Part shown: positions 35,481 to 45,056 of the stretch, in pieces | Numbering within the stretch: the stretch's first letter is position 1 | How the letters are laid out: every line of letters starts with the position of its first letter | Assembly (NCBI RefSeq): GCF_000429045.1 | Contig: NZ_AUBC01000001.1 | Coordinates: 251,744-315,743, forward strand | Source of the DNA: Salinarimonas rosea DSM 21201 | GTDB taxonomy: Bacteria; Pseudomonadota; Alphaproteobacteria; Rhizobiales; Beijerinckiaceae | Direction: 5' to 3' | DNA length: 64,000 bases | Translations under genes and position numbers: made by a program | The notes under the pieces: model-generated | The model's database searches: none | Told to the model about the DNA's origin: nothing | The model's input: only the letters and a program-made list of their open reading frames with translations

Positions 35481-36121
35481 GGAGCCTCCGGCCTTTTGAC
35501 CTGGGCGGGCTCGCGCGTCAGCCGCTCGTAGAGATGCCGCAGGATGCCCGCCGTCACGCCCCACACATAGCGGTTCGCGTGGGAGATCGCATAGTACCGC
35601 CGCAGCCGCCCGTTCCAGGCCCGGACGTGCAGCTCCTGGTTCTCCTCGTCGAAGGCGTGAGCCACCGGCACCTCGAACGCCTCCGTCACCTCCGCCGGGT
35701 TGAGCGTCAGCGCGAAGCCTTCCGAGACGAGGCCGACCACCGGGATCACGAGGTAGCCCGTGGTCGAGAGATAGGTGTCGGAATAGCCCAGCCGCTCGAC
35801 GAAACGGGCATCGAGGCCGATCTCCTCGCGCGCCTCCCGCAGCGCCGCCTCCCAGGGCGAGGCGTCGCCCGCGTCGATCCGCCCGCCGGGAAAGGCGACC
35901 TGGCCGGAATGGGCGCGCAGCCGGCTCGAGCGGGTCGTGAAGAGCAGCGTCGGCCCCGCCGGGCGGCGCACGATCGGGACCAGAACGGCCGCCTGCTTGG
36001 GGTCGCGCGCCCGCGGCACGCCGGCGTTGAGGTCGTGGTCGCCCCGGGCCTCGTCGAGCCGGCCGATCGGCTCGGGCGCGAGCCGTGCGCGGGCGCGCTC
36101 CAGGAGCTCGGCCTCCGTCAT
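35477..36121 (-). CDS. NUDIX hydrolase, coenzyme A pyrophosphatase type
   Basis: A 214-residue NUDIX enzyme. The CoA-pyrophosphatase signature LLFTTRSSRLRAHSGQVAFP followed by GG precedes the Nudix box (ASPWEAALREAREEIGLD with REAREE catalytic residues). It should split CoA or its derivatives to 4'-phosphopantetheine and 3',5'-ADP. Start MTEAELLERARARLAPEP at 36121 is preferred; the open frame reaches 36238. It begins a run of overlapping genes ending with the BrkB-like gene, following a DUF1285 gene about 110 bases upstream. Confidence 0.87.
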   Translation of the reverse strand: MTEAELLERARARLAPEPIGRLDEARGDHDLNAGVPRARDPKQAAVLVPIVRRPAGPTLLFTTRSSRLRAHSGQVAFPGGRIDAGDASPWEAALREAREEIGLDARFVERLGYSDTYLSTTGYLVIPVVGLVSEGFALTLNPAEVTEAFEVPVAHAFDEENQELHVRAWNGRLRRYYAISHANRYVWGVTAGILRHLYERLTREPAQVKRPEAP

Positions 36122-36234
36122 GGGGCGCGATCCCTCCTCACGGGGGAGCCCCACAGCCACAGGCCGGCGGGCTGCGACGAGTCCGGCCGTCGCGGAGGCG
36201 CACGCCGCCGGCCGCAGGCGTCGTCCGAGCCCGC

Positions 36235-36822
36235 TCACCCCGCATCGGCCGCGTCCATCACTTCCCAGAACCCGCCTCCGGCGGCGATGCCGAAGACGTC
36301 CCGGCCGTCGAGCGTGCGCGGCTCGGCCATCTCGGCGAGATCGTAGGCGAGCGCGCGGGTGACGAGCGCCCAGAGCTCACCGCGGACCTTGACGTAGGGC
36401 TTGGCGCCCCCGTGCCCGTCGCGGGCGAACACGAGCGGGTGGTCGGCCCCCACCGTCACCACGTCGTCGACGTTGGTGCGGAAGGCGAGCCGGCGCGCCT
36501 CGCCCGCGCCCTCGACCGCCATCTCGACGGCGAGGAACGGCGCGTCCTCGACCACGATCCCCACCCGCTCGACGGGTGTGACGAGCACGAATCGCTCCGG
36601 GTCCTTTCGCAGCACGGAGGCGAAGAGCTTGACGAGCGCGGGCCGGCCGATCGGCGTGCCCTGGTAGAACCAGGTGCCGTCGGCGGCGATGCGCATGTCG
36701 ATCTCGCCGCAATAGGGCGGGTTCCAGCGCTCCACCGGCGGCGCGCCGCGCCCGCCCTTCGCCGCGGCGACGAGACGCGAGAGCGCGTCGGGCCCGCCGG
36801 TCTCGAACTCGTGATCAGCCAT
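36235..36822 (-). CDS. DUF1285 protein
   Basis: A 195-residue protein. PPVERWNPPYCGEIDMRIAA followed by DGTWFYQGTPIGRPALVKLF is the recognisable DUF1285 opening, and FRTNVDDVVTVGADHPLVF follows. The family is widespread next to MoxR genes and nudix/cca genes in alphaproteobacteria. Its function is not known; it is soluble and probably cytoplasmic. It is divergent from moxR with a 230-base shared upstream region. Confidence 0.83.
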   Translation of the reverse strand: MADHEFETGGPDALSRLVAAAKGGRGAPPVERWNPPYCGEIDMRIAADGTWFYQGTPIGRPALVKLFASVLRKDPERFVLVTPVERVGIVVEDAPFLAVEMAVEGAGEARRLAFRTNVDDVVTVGADHPLVFARDGHGGAKPYVKVRGELWALVTRALAYDLAEMAEPRTLDGRDVFGIAAGGGFWEVMDAADAG

Positions 36823-37054
36823 GGTGCACACCCTCGCCCTTCGCGCGCCATCTTGAAAGGGGAGAAATGGCCTCGCGCGCCCCGTTTGTCGAACGCGCGG
36901 GCCCACGCCGCGTTCGTGGATGTCCGGGCTGCGGCGGCGCGCCTCGCTTGCCACGACGGCGCGATCGGCCCCAGACTTGCCTGCCGGGGCGCGACGCCGC
37001 ACTGATGCCGCGAGTCCCGGCCGGGTCCCGGACCGCAACTTCGAAGGTAGCCGC

Positions 37055-38080
37055 ATGTCCCAGTCCCCCGCGCCCGACACGACCGATCTCGATGCGGCGA
37101 TCGCCCGCTCGGCGGAGACGACGCTCGCGGCGCTCTCGCGCGCCCGCGAGGCGATCCACGCGGTGATCTTCGGCCAGGAGAAGGTCGTCGACCTCGCGCT
37201 CGTGACGATCCTCGCCGGCGGGCACGGCCTCCTCGTCGGCGTGCCCGGGCTCGCCAAGACGAAGCTCGTCGACACGCTGGGCACGGTGCTCGGCCTCGAC
37301 GCGCGGCGCGTGCAGTTCACGCCCGACCTGATGCCGTCCGACATCCTCGGCTCCGAGATCCTGGAGGAGACCGCCGACCGGCGCCGCCACTTCCGCTTCA
37401 TCAAGGGCCCGATCTTCGCGCAGCTGCTGATGGCGGACGAGATCAACCGCGCGAGCCCGCGCACGCAATCCGCGCTGCTGCAGGCGATGCAGGAGCACCA
37501 CGTCTCCGTGGGCGGCGAGCGCCACGACCTGCCGCGGCCCTTCCACGTGCTCGCGACGCAGAACCCGATCGAGCAGGAGGGCACGTATCCCCTGCCCGAG
37601 GCGCAGCTCGACCGTTTCCTGCTGGAGATCGACGTCGGCTATCCCGACCGGGTCGCCGAGCGGCGCATCCTGATCGAGACCACCGGCGTGGACGAGACGC
37701 GGCCGGTGCCGGTGCTCTCCGGCGAGGAGCTGATGCTCGCCCAGCGCCTCGCCCGGCGCCTGCCCGTGGGCGAGAGCGTAGTGGAGGCGATCCTCGACCT
37801 CGTGCGCTCGGCGCGCCCCGGCGAGGGGGACGCCACCGTCACCGACAAGCTGATGTGGGGGCCGGGCCCCCGCGCCTCGCAGGCGCTGATGTTCGCGGTG
37901 CGCGCCCGCGCGCTGATCGAGGGACGGCTGTCGCCCTCGGTCGAGGACGTCGCCGCGCTGGCGGAGCCCGTGCTGAAGCACCGCATGGCGCTCACCTTCG
38001 CCGCGCGCGCCGACGGCGAGACCATCCCCGCCCTCGTCAAGCGCCTCGTCCAGCGCCTCTCGGCGCGGACCTCGGGCTGA
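37055..38080 (+). CDS. MoxR-type AAA+ ATPase
   Basis: A 341-residue AAA+ ATPase. Walker A is GVPGLAKTKLV, Walker B is LMADEINRASPRTQSALLQA followed by MQEHHV, and sensor 1 lies in FHVLATQNPIEQEGTYPLPE. MoxR proteins act as chaperones that mature or activate partners, typically with VWA-domain proteins encoded beside them. Start MSQSPAPDTTDLDAAIA at 37055 is chosen by homology. It heads a four-gene operon with DUF58, DUF4159 and VWA-like membrane genes, ten bases from the next start. Confidence 0.92.
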   Translation: MSQSPAPDTTDLDAAIARSAETTLAALSRAREAIHAVIFGQEKVVDLALVTILAGGHGLLVGVPGLAKTKLVDTLGTVLGLDARRVQFTPDLMPSDILGSEILEETADRRRHFRFIKGPIFAQLLMADEINRASPRTQSALLQAMQEHHVSVGGERHDLPRPFHVLATQNPIEQEGTYPLPEAQLDRFLLEIDVGYPDRVAERRILIETTGVDETRPVPVLSGEELMLAQRLARRLPVGESVVEAILDLVRSARPGEGDATVTDKLMWGPGPRASQALMFAVRARALIEGRLSPSVEDVAALAEPVLKHRMALTFAARADGETIPALVKRLVQRLSARTSG

Positions 38081-38090
38081 GGGCCGGCGC

Positions 38091-39023
38091 ATGGCGCGCG
38101 TGCGGGTCCACGAGCCACGGATCAGGAACCCCGGACGCGCCGAGGCGGACGCGGCGCTGGCGCTCGCCCACCGCCTGCCGCGGCTGGTGCTGGAGGCGCG
38201 GCGCGTCTCGGCGACCCTGGCCCACGGCCTCCACGGCCGCCGCCGGGCGGGACCGGGCGAGAGCTTCTGGCAGTTCCGCCCCTTCCACCCCGGCGAGCCC
38301 GCGAGTCGGGTCGACTGGCGCCGCTCGGCGCGCGACGACCGGCTCTACGTGCGCGAGCGCGAGTGGGAGGCGGCGCACTCCGTCTATGTCTGGATCGACC
38401 GGTCGGCCTCGATGGCCTTCTCGTCCGACCTCGCGCAGTGCCCGAAGATCGAGCGCGCCATCGTGCTCGGGCTCGCGCTCTCCGACGCCTTCGTGGAGGC
38501 CGGCGAGCGGGTGGGGCTGATCGGCCTCCTGCCGCCGCGCGCCTCGCGCCGGGTCGTGGAGACGTTCGCGGAGGCGATCGCCGCCGACCGCGCCGGGCTC
38601 GAGGCCGACCTGCCGCCGGAGGCGCCGCTGCGGGCACAGGACGAGGCGCTCCTCGTGTCGGACTTCCTCACCCCCGTCTCCGAGCTCGCGCCGCGCATCG
38701 AGAGCCTGTCCGCGAGCGGTGCGCGCGGGCACCTCCTGATGATCGCCGATCCCGTGGAGGAGACCTTCCCCTTCGCCGGCCAGGCGGTGCTGGAGGATCT
38801 CGAGGGCGGCGGACGGCTGCGGGTGGGCGACGCCGCCGCCTGGGGCGAGGGCTTCCGCACGCGTCTGGCCGAGCATCGCGGCGCGCTCGCCGACCTCGCC
38901 CGGCGCCGCGGCTGGACGCTGACGCTGCACCGCACGGACCGGCCCGCGAGCGAGGCGGCGCTCCGGGTTCTCACCCTGGTGGGCGCCTCGCGCGCCGGCC
39001 AGGGACTGACGGGAGCGGCGTGA
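38091..39023 (+). CDS. DUF58 domain protein
   Basis: A 310-residue DUF58 protein. The conserved FRPFHPGEPASRVDWRRSAR and DDRLYVREREWEAAHSVYVW are followed by IDRSASMAF, a D-x-S-x-S MIDAS-like metal site of a von Willebrand A domain. DUF58 proteins are standard partners of MoxR. The gene lies two bases before the next start, and the protein is probably cytoplasmic, working with MoxR on the two membrane proteins encoded downstream. Confidence 0.9.
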   Translation: MARVRVHEPRIRNPGRAEADAALALAHRLPRLVLEARRVSATLAHGLHGRRRAGPGESFWQFRPFHPGEPASRVDWRRSARDDRLYVREREWEAAHSVYVWIDRSASMAFSSDLAQCPKIERAIVLGLALSDAFVEAGERVGLIGLLPPRASRRVVETFAEAIAADRAGLEADLPPEAPLRAQDEALLVSDFLTPVSELAPRIESLSASGARGHLLMIADPVEETFPFAGQAVLEDLEGGGRLRVGDAAAWGEGFRTRLAEHRGALADLARRRGWTLTLHRTDRPASEAALRVLTLVGASRAGQGLTGAA

Positions 39024-39025
39024 CG

Positions 39026-41830
39026 ATGAGCTTCGCCGCCCCCCTCGTCCTCGCCGCCCTCGTGGCGCTGCCCGCGATCTGGCTGCTCCTGCGCGTGACG
39101 CCGCCGCAGCCGCGGCTGATCGCCTTCCCGCCCTTGAGGATCATCCGCGACCTCGCGCCGCGCCGCGAGACGCCGGCACGGACCCCCTGGTGGCTGCTCG
39201 CCTTGCGCCTGCTCATCGCCGCCGCCCTCATCCTCGCCGCCGCCGGCCCCATCCTGAACCCGCCCCCCGCGCTCGACGGCGCGGCCGACGCGCCGGTGCT
39301 GCTCGTCGTCGACAACGGCGCGCTCGCCGCCGGCGACTGGGAGCGTCGCGCGGGCGTCCTCGTCGAGCAGGGCGAGGCACTGGCGCGCGAGGGCCGCTCG
39401 CTCGGCATCGTCGCGACGGCCGAGCCGACGCCGCAGGTCCCGCTGCTCGCCCCGGCCGCAGCGCTGGAGCGCCTGCGCGCCATCCGCCCCGCACCGCATC
39501 TCGCCGGCAGGAGCGCCGCCCTCCCCGCGATCGCCGGCTTCCTCGCCGAGCATCCCGACGCACAGGTCGTGTGGATCTCCGACGGCGTCGCCGGCCCGGA
39601 GGAGGACGGCTTCGCGGCGGAGCTCGCCGATGTGGTCGGGGAGCGCTCGATCGTCGTCTTCGCCGAGGCCCGCGCCCCCGCCCGCGCACTCGCGGGAACG
39701 GACAACACCGCGTCCGGCCTCGTCGCGACGCTGGTGCGCGCCGAGCCGAACGGGCGCGACGCCGGCGTCTTGCGCGCCGTCGACCTGCGCGGCCTGCCGG
39801 TGGGCGAGACGCCCTTCGCCTTCGACCCCGGCGGGACCGAGACCACCGCGCGCTTCGACCTGCCGATCGAATTGCGCAACGCCATCGCCCGCGTCGAGAT
39901 CTCCGGCGAGGGCTCGGCGGCGGCGGTGTCGCTGATCGACGAGCGCTCGCAGCGCCGGCGCGTGGGGATCGTCTCGGGCGCGAGCCTCGACCAGGCCCAG
40001 CCGCTGCTCGCGCCGACCTTCTACATCGAGCGGGCGCTCGACCCCTTCGCCGAGATCCTCGAGGCGCGCGGCAGCGCGTCGGAGGGCGTCGAGCGCATGC
40101 TCGACGACGGCGTCTCGGTGCTGGTGCTGGCCGACGTCGGCGCGCTCGAGCCCGCGGTCGAGGCGCGGGTGGAGGAGTTCGTCGCCGACGGCGGGCTGCT
40201 CCTGCGCTTCGCCGGGCCGCGGCTCTCGGCGGGCTCGGACGCGCTCGTGCCGGTGCGCCTGCGCCGCGGCGGGCGCACGCTCGGCGGCGCGCTCTCCTGG
40301 GACACGCCGCGCACGCTCGCGCCCTTCACCCGCGAGAGCCCCTTCCAGGGCCTCGCCGTGCCGGAGGACCTGGGCGTGCGCCGCCAGATCCTGGCGGAGC
40401 CCGACGCCACCCTGCCGGAGCGCACCTGGGCGGCGCTCGCGGACGGCACGCCCATCGTCACCGCCGAGCGGCGCGGCGACGGGCTCCTCGTGCTCTTCCA
40501 CGTCACGGCGGACGCGAGCTGGTCGAACCTGCCGCTCACCGGCCTCTTCGTCGACATGCTCCGGCGCACGATCGCCTTCTCCGCGGCGCCCGCCTCGGCA
40601 CGGGCGCAGGGCGGCGAGGACGTCGGGCCGCCGGTCGCGCCGCGCCAGGTGCTCGACGGCTTCGGCGCCTTCGTCTCGCCCCCGCCCGACGCCGTGCCGG
40701 TGACGCGCGCCTTCGCCGGCCGCGCGGAGGCCGCACATCCACCGGGCTTCTACGGCCCGGTCGACGCCGCGCTGGCGATCAACGCCCTCCTGCCGGACGA
40801 TCGGCTGGCGCCGCTCGACCTCGCCCCGCTCGACGCCGTGCGCGCGCCGCTCGAGCCGGCGGAGACCGTCGACCTGCGGGCGCCCCTCCTCGCGGCCGCG
40901 CTGGTGCTCCTCGTGATCGACAGCCTCGCCTCGCTCTGGCTCGGGGGCCATCTCGGACGCCTGACGGGTCGTGCGCGCCGCACCGGCGTCGCGGCGGCGA
41001 TCGTGCTCGGGGCCCTCGGCGCCCTCGCAGCGCCGGAGGCCGCCCGGGCCGAGGGCGCGGCGGACGACATCGGGATCCTCTCGCGCGAGGTGCTGGAGGG
41101 CGCCTTCGAGACGCGCCTCGCCTACGTGATCACCGGCGACGCGCGCATCGACGAGACGAGCCGCGCGGGGCTGGACGGGCTCTCGCGGGTGCTCGCCCGG
41201 CGCACGGCGCTCGAGCCCGGCGACCCGGTCGGCGTCGACCCCGGGCGTGACGAGCTCGCCTTCTTCCCGTTGCTCTACTGGCCGATCACGCCGGACCGCC
41301 CGCTGCCCTCGGCCGAGGCGATCCGCGCCCTGGACGCCTACATGAAGAGCGGCGGCACGGTGATCTTCGACACCCGCGACGCGCTCACCCATCGCCCCTC
41401 CGGCGCACCGACGCCGGAGACGGCCTACCTGCGGCGCATGCTGGCGACGCTGGACATCCCGCCGCTGGAGCCGCTGCCGGCGGACCACGTCATCACCAAG
41501 ACCTTCTACATCCTGCGCGAGCTGCCCGGCCGCTACGACCGGTCGGAGACCTGGGTCGAGGCCATGCCCGCCATCGCCGCCGAAGACGTCGTGCGCCCCG
41601 CCCGATCGGGGGACGGCGTCTCGCCGATCATCATCACCGGCAACGACCTCGCCGCCGCCTGGGCGATCGGCGCCGGCGGCGAGCCGATGTATCCGGTGAC
41701 CGGGTCGGGCACGCGCCAGCGCGAGATGGCCTATCGCGCGGGGGTCAACATCGTCATGTACACGCTCACGGGGAACTACAAGGCGGACCAGGTCCACGTC
41801 CCCGCCCTGCTCGAGCGGCTCGGAAACTGA
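39026..41830 (+). CDS. BatA-type membrane protein with C-terminal DUF4159
   Basis: A 934-residue inner-membrane protein. Two N-terminal segments (FAAPLVLAALVALPAIWLLL and LLALRLLIAAALILAAAGPI) match the BatA N-terminus (PPLRIIRDLAPRR between). The VWA-like region begins VLLVVDNGALAAGDW, in which the D-x-S-x-S metal site is lost. Further segments lie at about residues 615-670. The last ~220 residues, from LAYVITGDARIDETSRAGLD through GGTVIFDTRDA and KTFYILRELPGRYD, are DUF4159. Its role is unknown; it is likely a MoxR substrate or sensor in the envelope. Confidence 0.85.
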   Translation: MSFAAPLVLAALVALPAIWLLLRVTPPQPRLIAFPPLRIIRDLAPRRETPARTPWWLLALRLLIAAALILAAAGPILNPPPALDGAADAPVLLVVDNGALAAGDWERRAGVLVEQGEALAREGRSLGIVATAEPTPQVPLLAPAAALERLRAIRPAPHLAGRSAALPAIAGFLAEHPDAQVVWISDGVAGPEEDGFAAELADVVGERSIVVFAEARAPARALAGTDNTASGLVATLVRAEPNGRDAGVLRAVDLRGLPVGETPFAFDPGGTETTARFDLPIELRNAIARVEISGEGSAAAVSLIDERSQRRRVGIVSGASLDQAQPLLAPTFYIERALDPFAEILEARGSASEGVERMLDDGVSVLVLADVGALEPAVEARVEEFVADGGLLLRFAGPRLSAGSDALVPVRLRRGGRTLGGALSWDTPRTLAPFTRESPFQGLAVPEDLGVRRQILAEPDATLPERTWAALADGTPIVTAERRGDGLLVLFHVTADASWSNLPLTGLFVDMLRRTIAFSAAPASARAQGGEDVGPPVAPRQVLDGFGAFVSPPPDAVPVTRAFAGRAEAAHPPGFYGPVDAALAINALLPDDRLAPLDLAPLDAVRAPLEPAETVDLRAPLLAAALVLLVIDSLASLWLGGHLGRLTGRARRTGVAAAIVLGALGALAAPEAARAEGAADDIGILSREVLEGAFETRLAYVITGDARIDETSRAGLDGLSRVLARRTALEPGDPVGVDPGRDELAFFPLLYWPITPDRPLPSAEAIRALDAYMKSGGTVIFDTRDALTHRPSGAPTPETAYLRRMLATLDIPPLEPLPADHVITKTFYILRELPGRYDRSETWVEAMPAIAAEDVVRPARSGDGVSPIIITGNDLAAAWAIGAGGEPMYPVTGSGTRQREMAYRAGVNIVMYTLTGNYKADQVHVPALLERLGN

Positions 41831-41843
41831 GAGGCCCAAGCGC

Positions 41844-43916
41844 TTGCTGACGCTCTCCTTCTCGCCTCTCGTTCCCGAGCCCGTCCTGTGGGCGGCGGCG
41901 GCGCTCGCGGCCGTCGTCGCCATCCTGTCGGTGCTCGCCCGCGGCGCACCGGCCGCCCTGCGGGCGCTCGCGCTGGCGATCCTGGTGCTGGCCCTGGCCA
42001 ACCCCGCCCTCGTCGAGGAGGAGCGCGAGCCGGTCGACGACGTCGTCGCCATCGTCGTCGACGAGAGCGCCTCGCAGGACCTCGGCGAGCGCGCGGCGAT
42101 GACGCAGGCCGTGCGCGAGGAGCTCGATCGTCGGCTGTCGGCCATGCAGAACGTGGTGCCCCGCTTCATCGCGGTGACCGACGGTGCGGGGGACGACGGC
42201 ACGCTCCTTTTCCGGGCGCTCGCCAACGGCCTCGCGGACGTGCCGCCGGACCGGATCGCCGGCGTGATTCTGGTCACCGACGGCGTCGTCCACGACATCC
42301 CCGAGGGCGCCGGCCAGCTCGGCTTTCGCGCGCCGCTGCATGCGCTGATCACCGGCCGGGAGAGCGAGCGCGACCGCCAGATCCGCCTCGTGCGCGCCCC
42401 GCGCTTCGGCATCGTCGGGCGCAAGCAGACGATCGAGGCCATGGTCGAGGAGCGCAACGGCACGGGCTCCGCCGTCGTCACCGTGCGCCGCGACGGCGAG
42501 ATCATGGCGCGCCGCGACGTGCCCACGGGCCGCGCCTTCACCGTCCCGGTGACGATCGACCGCGGCGGCGCCAACGTGGTCGAGATCGACGTCGAGCCCC
42601 TCGACGACGAGCTGACGCGGGCCAACAACCGGGCCGTCGTCGAGGTCGAGGGCATCCGCGAGAACCTGCGGGTGCTTCTCGTATCGGGAGAACCTCACGC
42701 AGGGGAAAGGGCTTGGCGGAACCTGCTCAAGTCCGACGCGAACGTCGATCTCGTCCACTTCACCATCCTGCGCCCGCCGCACAAGCAGGACGGCACTCCG
42801 ATCGACGAGCTCTCGCTGATCGCCTTCCCCACGCGGGAGCTGTTCCAGGAGAAGATCGACGAGTTCGACCTGATCATCTTCGACCGCTACGCCAACCAGT
42901 CCATCCTGCCGTCGATCTATTTCGACAACATCGTCGCCTATGTCGAGAACGGCGGGGCGGTGCTCTTCGCCGCCGGGCCGGAGTTCGCCACCGTCGCCTC
43001 GCTCGCCCGCACCCGGCTCGCGCCGATCATCCCCGGCATGCCGACCGGCGAGATCCTGGAGGAGCCCTACAAGGCCGAGATCACGCCGGTGGGCGGACGC
43101 CATCCGGTGACCCGCGGGCTCGACGGCTCGGAGGTCTCGCCGCCCGCCTGGGGCGAGTGGCTGCGCCTGCTCGACGCGGACGTGCACGCGGGCGACACGG
43201 TGATGTCGGGCGTCGACGGGCGCCCGCTCCTGGTGCTCGAGCGCTACGACGAGGGGCGTGTGGCGCTCCTCCTGTCGGACCACGCCTGGCTATGGGCGCG
43301 CGGCTTCCGCGAGGGCGGACCCTATCTCGACCTCCTGCGCCGCACGGCGCATTGGCTGATGAAGGAGCCCGCGCTGGAGGAGGAGGCCCTGCGCGCCTCC
43401 GCCGACGGGCGCGCGATCACGATCGAGCGCCAGAGCATGGGCGAGGCACCCTCCCCCGTCACGCTCACCGCCCCCTCCGGCGAGAGCGTGCGCGTCGGGC
43501 TGGAGCCCGGCGCGCCCGGCCTCTGGCGGGCGCGGGTGACCGGCGCGGAGCTCGGCCTGCACGAGCTGCGCGCCGACGGGCTCGTCGCCTTCGTCAGCGT
43601 CGGCCCGGCGAACCCGCGCGAGATGCGCGACGTGTTCTCGTCGACCGCCCACCTCGCCCCGCTCGTCGCGGAGACCGGCGGCTCGGTGCGTCGCCTGGCG
43701 GAGGGTGCCGGCGCCGTCGTCGTGCCGCGCATCCAGACGGTGCGCTCGGACGCGCGCCTATCCGGCGCGGACTGGATCGGCATCCGCCCGAGCGAGGCCG
43801 CCGTGGTGCGCGGCGTCTCCGTCGTGCCGCTGGCCCTCGGCTTCGTCGGCGTCGTGCTGCTGCTCGGCGCCGTGCTGGCAGGCTGGCTGGCGGAGGGCGC
43901 GCGCCGGCGCGCCTGA
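41844..43916 (+). CDS. Membrane protein with VWA-like and glutamine-amidotransferase-like regions
   Basis: A 690-residue protein starting from TTG with GAGAGG nine bases upstream. Two N-terminal membrane segments (VLWAAAALAAVVAILSVLA and LRALALAILVLALANPALV) are followed by VAIVVDESASQ, a complete D-x-S-x-S MIDAS, with VILVTDGVVHD at the usual second metal position. The middle region (DLIIFDRYANQSILPSIYFD) resembles the class I glutamine amidotransferase-like fold often found in such proteins, without a clear nucleophile. A last membrane segment is near the C-terminus. It is the final gene of the MoxR operon. Confidence 0.8.
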   Translation: MLTLSFSPLVPEPVLWAAAALAAVVAILSVLARGAPAALRALALAILVLALANPALVEEEREPVDDVVAIVVDESASQDLGERAAMTQAVREELDRRLSAMQNVVPRFIAVTDGAGDDGTLLFRALANGLADVPPDRIAGVILVTDGVVHDIPEGAGQLGFRAPLHALITGRESERDRQIRLVRAPRFGIVGRKQTIEAMVEERNGTGSAVVTVRRDGEIMARRDVPTGRAFTVPVTIDRGGANVVEIDVEPLDDELTRANNRAVVEVEGIRENLRVLLVSGEPHAGERAWRNLLKSDANVDLVHFTILRPPHKQDGTPIDELSLIAFPTRELFQEKIDEFDLIIFDRYANQSILPSIYFDNIVAYVENGGAVLFAAGPEFATVASLARTRLAPIIPGMPTGEILEEPYKAEITPVGGRHPVTRGLDGSEVSPPAWGEWLRLLDADVHAGDTVMSGVDGRPLLVLERYDEGRVALLLSDHAWLWARGFREGGPYLDLLRRTAHWLMKEPALEEEALRASADGRAITIERQSMGEAPSPVTLTAPSGESVRVGLEPGAPGLWRARVTGAELGLHELRADGLVAFVSVGPANPREMRDVFSSTAHLAPLVAETGGSVRRLAEGAGAVVVPRIQTVRSDARLSGADWIGIRPSEAAVVRGVSVVPLALGFVGVVLLLGAVLAGWLAEGARRRA

Positions 43917-44107
43917 GGCCGCGTTCCGGGCCTTCCTTGCGGAAAACCGCGCAATTCGACGCAATCGGCCAACAGGATCTTTGTCCTGACCCGTAATCGC
44001 GCGGCGATCCCGGTCGTTGCGGGGCGATTCGCTCGAATTGTCCGTATTCGTTTCAGCGCGGGGCGAATTTCCGCCGGCAGTCTCTCCCGTGGACAGGGAG
44101 AGACGAC

Positions 44108-44716
44108 ATGAACACCACACATTTCGCTTCGGCGCTGGCCGGCATCACGATGCTCCTCTCGGGTGCGGCACAGGCGCTTCCCGCCGTCACCGTCGCGAGC
44201 CAGGACTGGGGCCGGGCCCAGCCGATCCAGGGCTGGACGGACTTCTGCCGCTCGTATCCCGGCGAGTGCACCGTCGACCGCAGCGAGCCGGAAACGATCC
44301 GCCTCGACGCCGAGACCTGGCGCACGATCGTGGAGGTCAACCAGCGCGTGAACGCGGCCGTGCGGCCGACGACGGACTGGGAGGCCTACGGGCTCGCGGA
44401 TCTCTGGACCTTCCCCACCGGCGGGTTCGGCGATTGCGAGGACTACCAGCTCCTCAAGCGCAACCTCCTCGCCCAGGCCGGCGTGCCGCGGCGCGCGATG
44501 CGCATGACGGTCGTCATCGACGAGAACGACGAGGGCCATGCGGTGCTGATGCTGCGCACGGACCGGGGCGACTTCATCCTCGACAACGTCCGCGACGCCG
44601 TCCTGCCCTGGCACGACACCGGCTATGTCTACGTCAAGCGCGAAGGCTCGAGCGGCGACGCCTGGACCTCGCTCGGCCACGTCCGCTCGCCCACCGCCAC
44701 CGCCCGGGGGAACTGA
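44108..44716 (+). CDS. Bacterial transglutaminase-like cysteine peptidase (BTLCP), copy 1
   Basis: A 202-residue exported protein with a signal peptide (HFASALAGITMLLSGAAQA, cleavage near residue 24). The catalytic cysteine is in GFGDCEDYQLLKRNLL, the histidine in EGHAVLMLRTD and the aspartate in FILDNVRDAVLPW, so the triad is complete. BTLCPs are typical of alphaproteobacteria and related to LapG-type periplasmic proteases. The target is unknown. A second copy follows 340 bases downstream. A strong hairpin lies 114 bases past the stop, so the two are separate transcripts. Confidence 0.87.
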   Translation: MNTTHFASALAGITMLLSGAAQALPAVTVASQDWGRAQPIQGWTDFCRSYPGECTVDRSEPETIRLDAETWRTIVEVNQRVNAAVRPTTDWEAYGLADLWTFPTGGFGDCEDYQLLKRNLLAQAGVPRRAMRMTVVIDENDEGHAVLMLRTDRGDFILDNVRDAVLPWHDTGYVYVKREGSSGDAWTSLGHVRSPTATARGN

Positions 44717-44829
44717 CGCGCGGCCACTGATTCGGAACGCGAGCGGCGCCCGCGGACGCGGATCGCCGCTCCGACGGATGCGACACCCGGTCACGTCCCC
44801 ACCCTCCCCGTCCCCGACCGGGATCGCAC

Positions 44830-44857
44830 GAGGGGCCAGCCGCGAGGCTGGCCCCTC
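44830..44857 (+). terminator. Perfect 12-bp hairpin after BTLCP copy 1
   Basis: GAGGGGCCAGCC (44830-44841) and GGCTGGCCCCTC (44846-44857) form a perfect 12-bp stem closed by a GCGA tetraloop, followed by ATCGCTTTCG. It lies between the tandem BTLCP genes and is the best rho-independent terminator candidate in the window. Confidence 0.75.
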
Positions 44858-45056
44858 ATCGCTTTCGACGCCGCTCTCCTTCGAGGGAGTCCGGCCCGTC
44901 GCCCTACGGCCAAGCTTGTCCTGAAAAATCAGAGTGTTGCGCGGAACCAACGCATGGCGCTGTCGTTGTCGCTCTTCGTCTTCCGACTCTTGAGCCCGCA
45001 GCCCACCCGTGGCAGCTTCTCAACAGAAGCTTAACAACGATCCGTGGGGCACGGTC

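Noticed and set aside
38384-42655. Very long open frame on the minus strand opposite the MoxR operon
   Set aside because: It is antisense to four well-supported genes and has the low-complexity Arg/Ala/Gly composition expected from complementary GC-rich codons. No family motif was seen.
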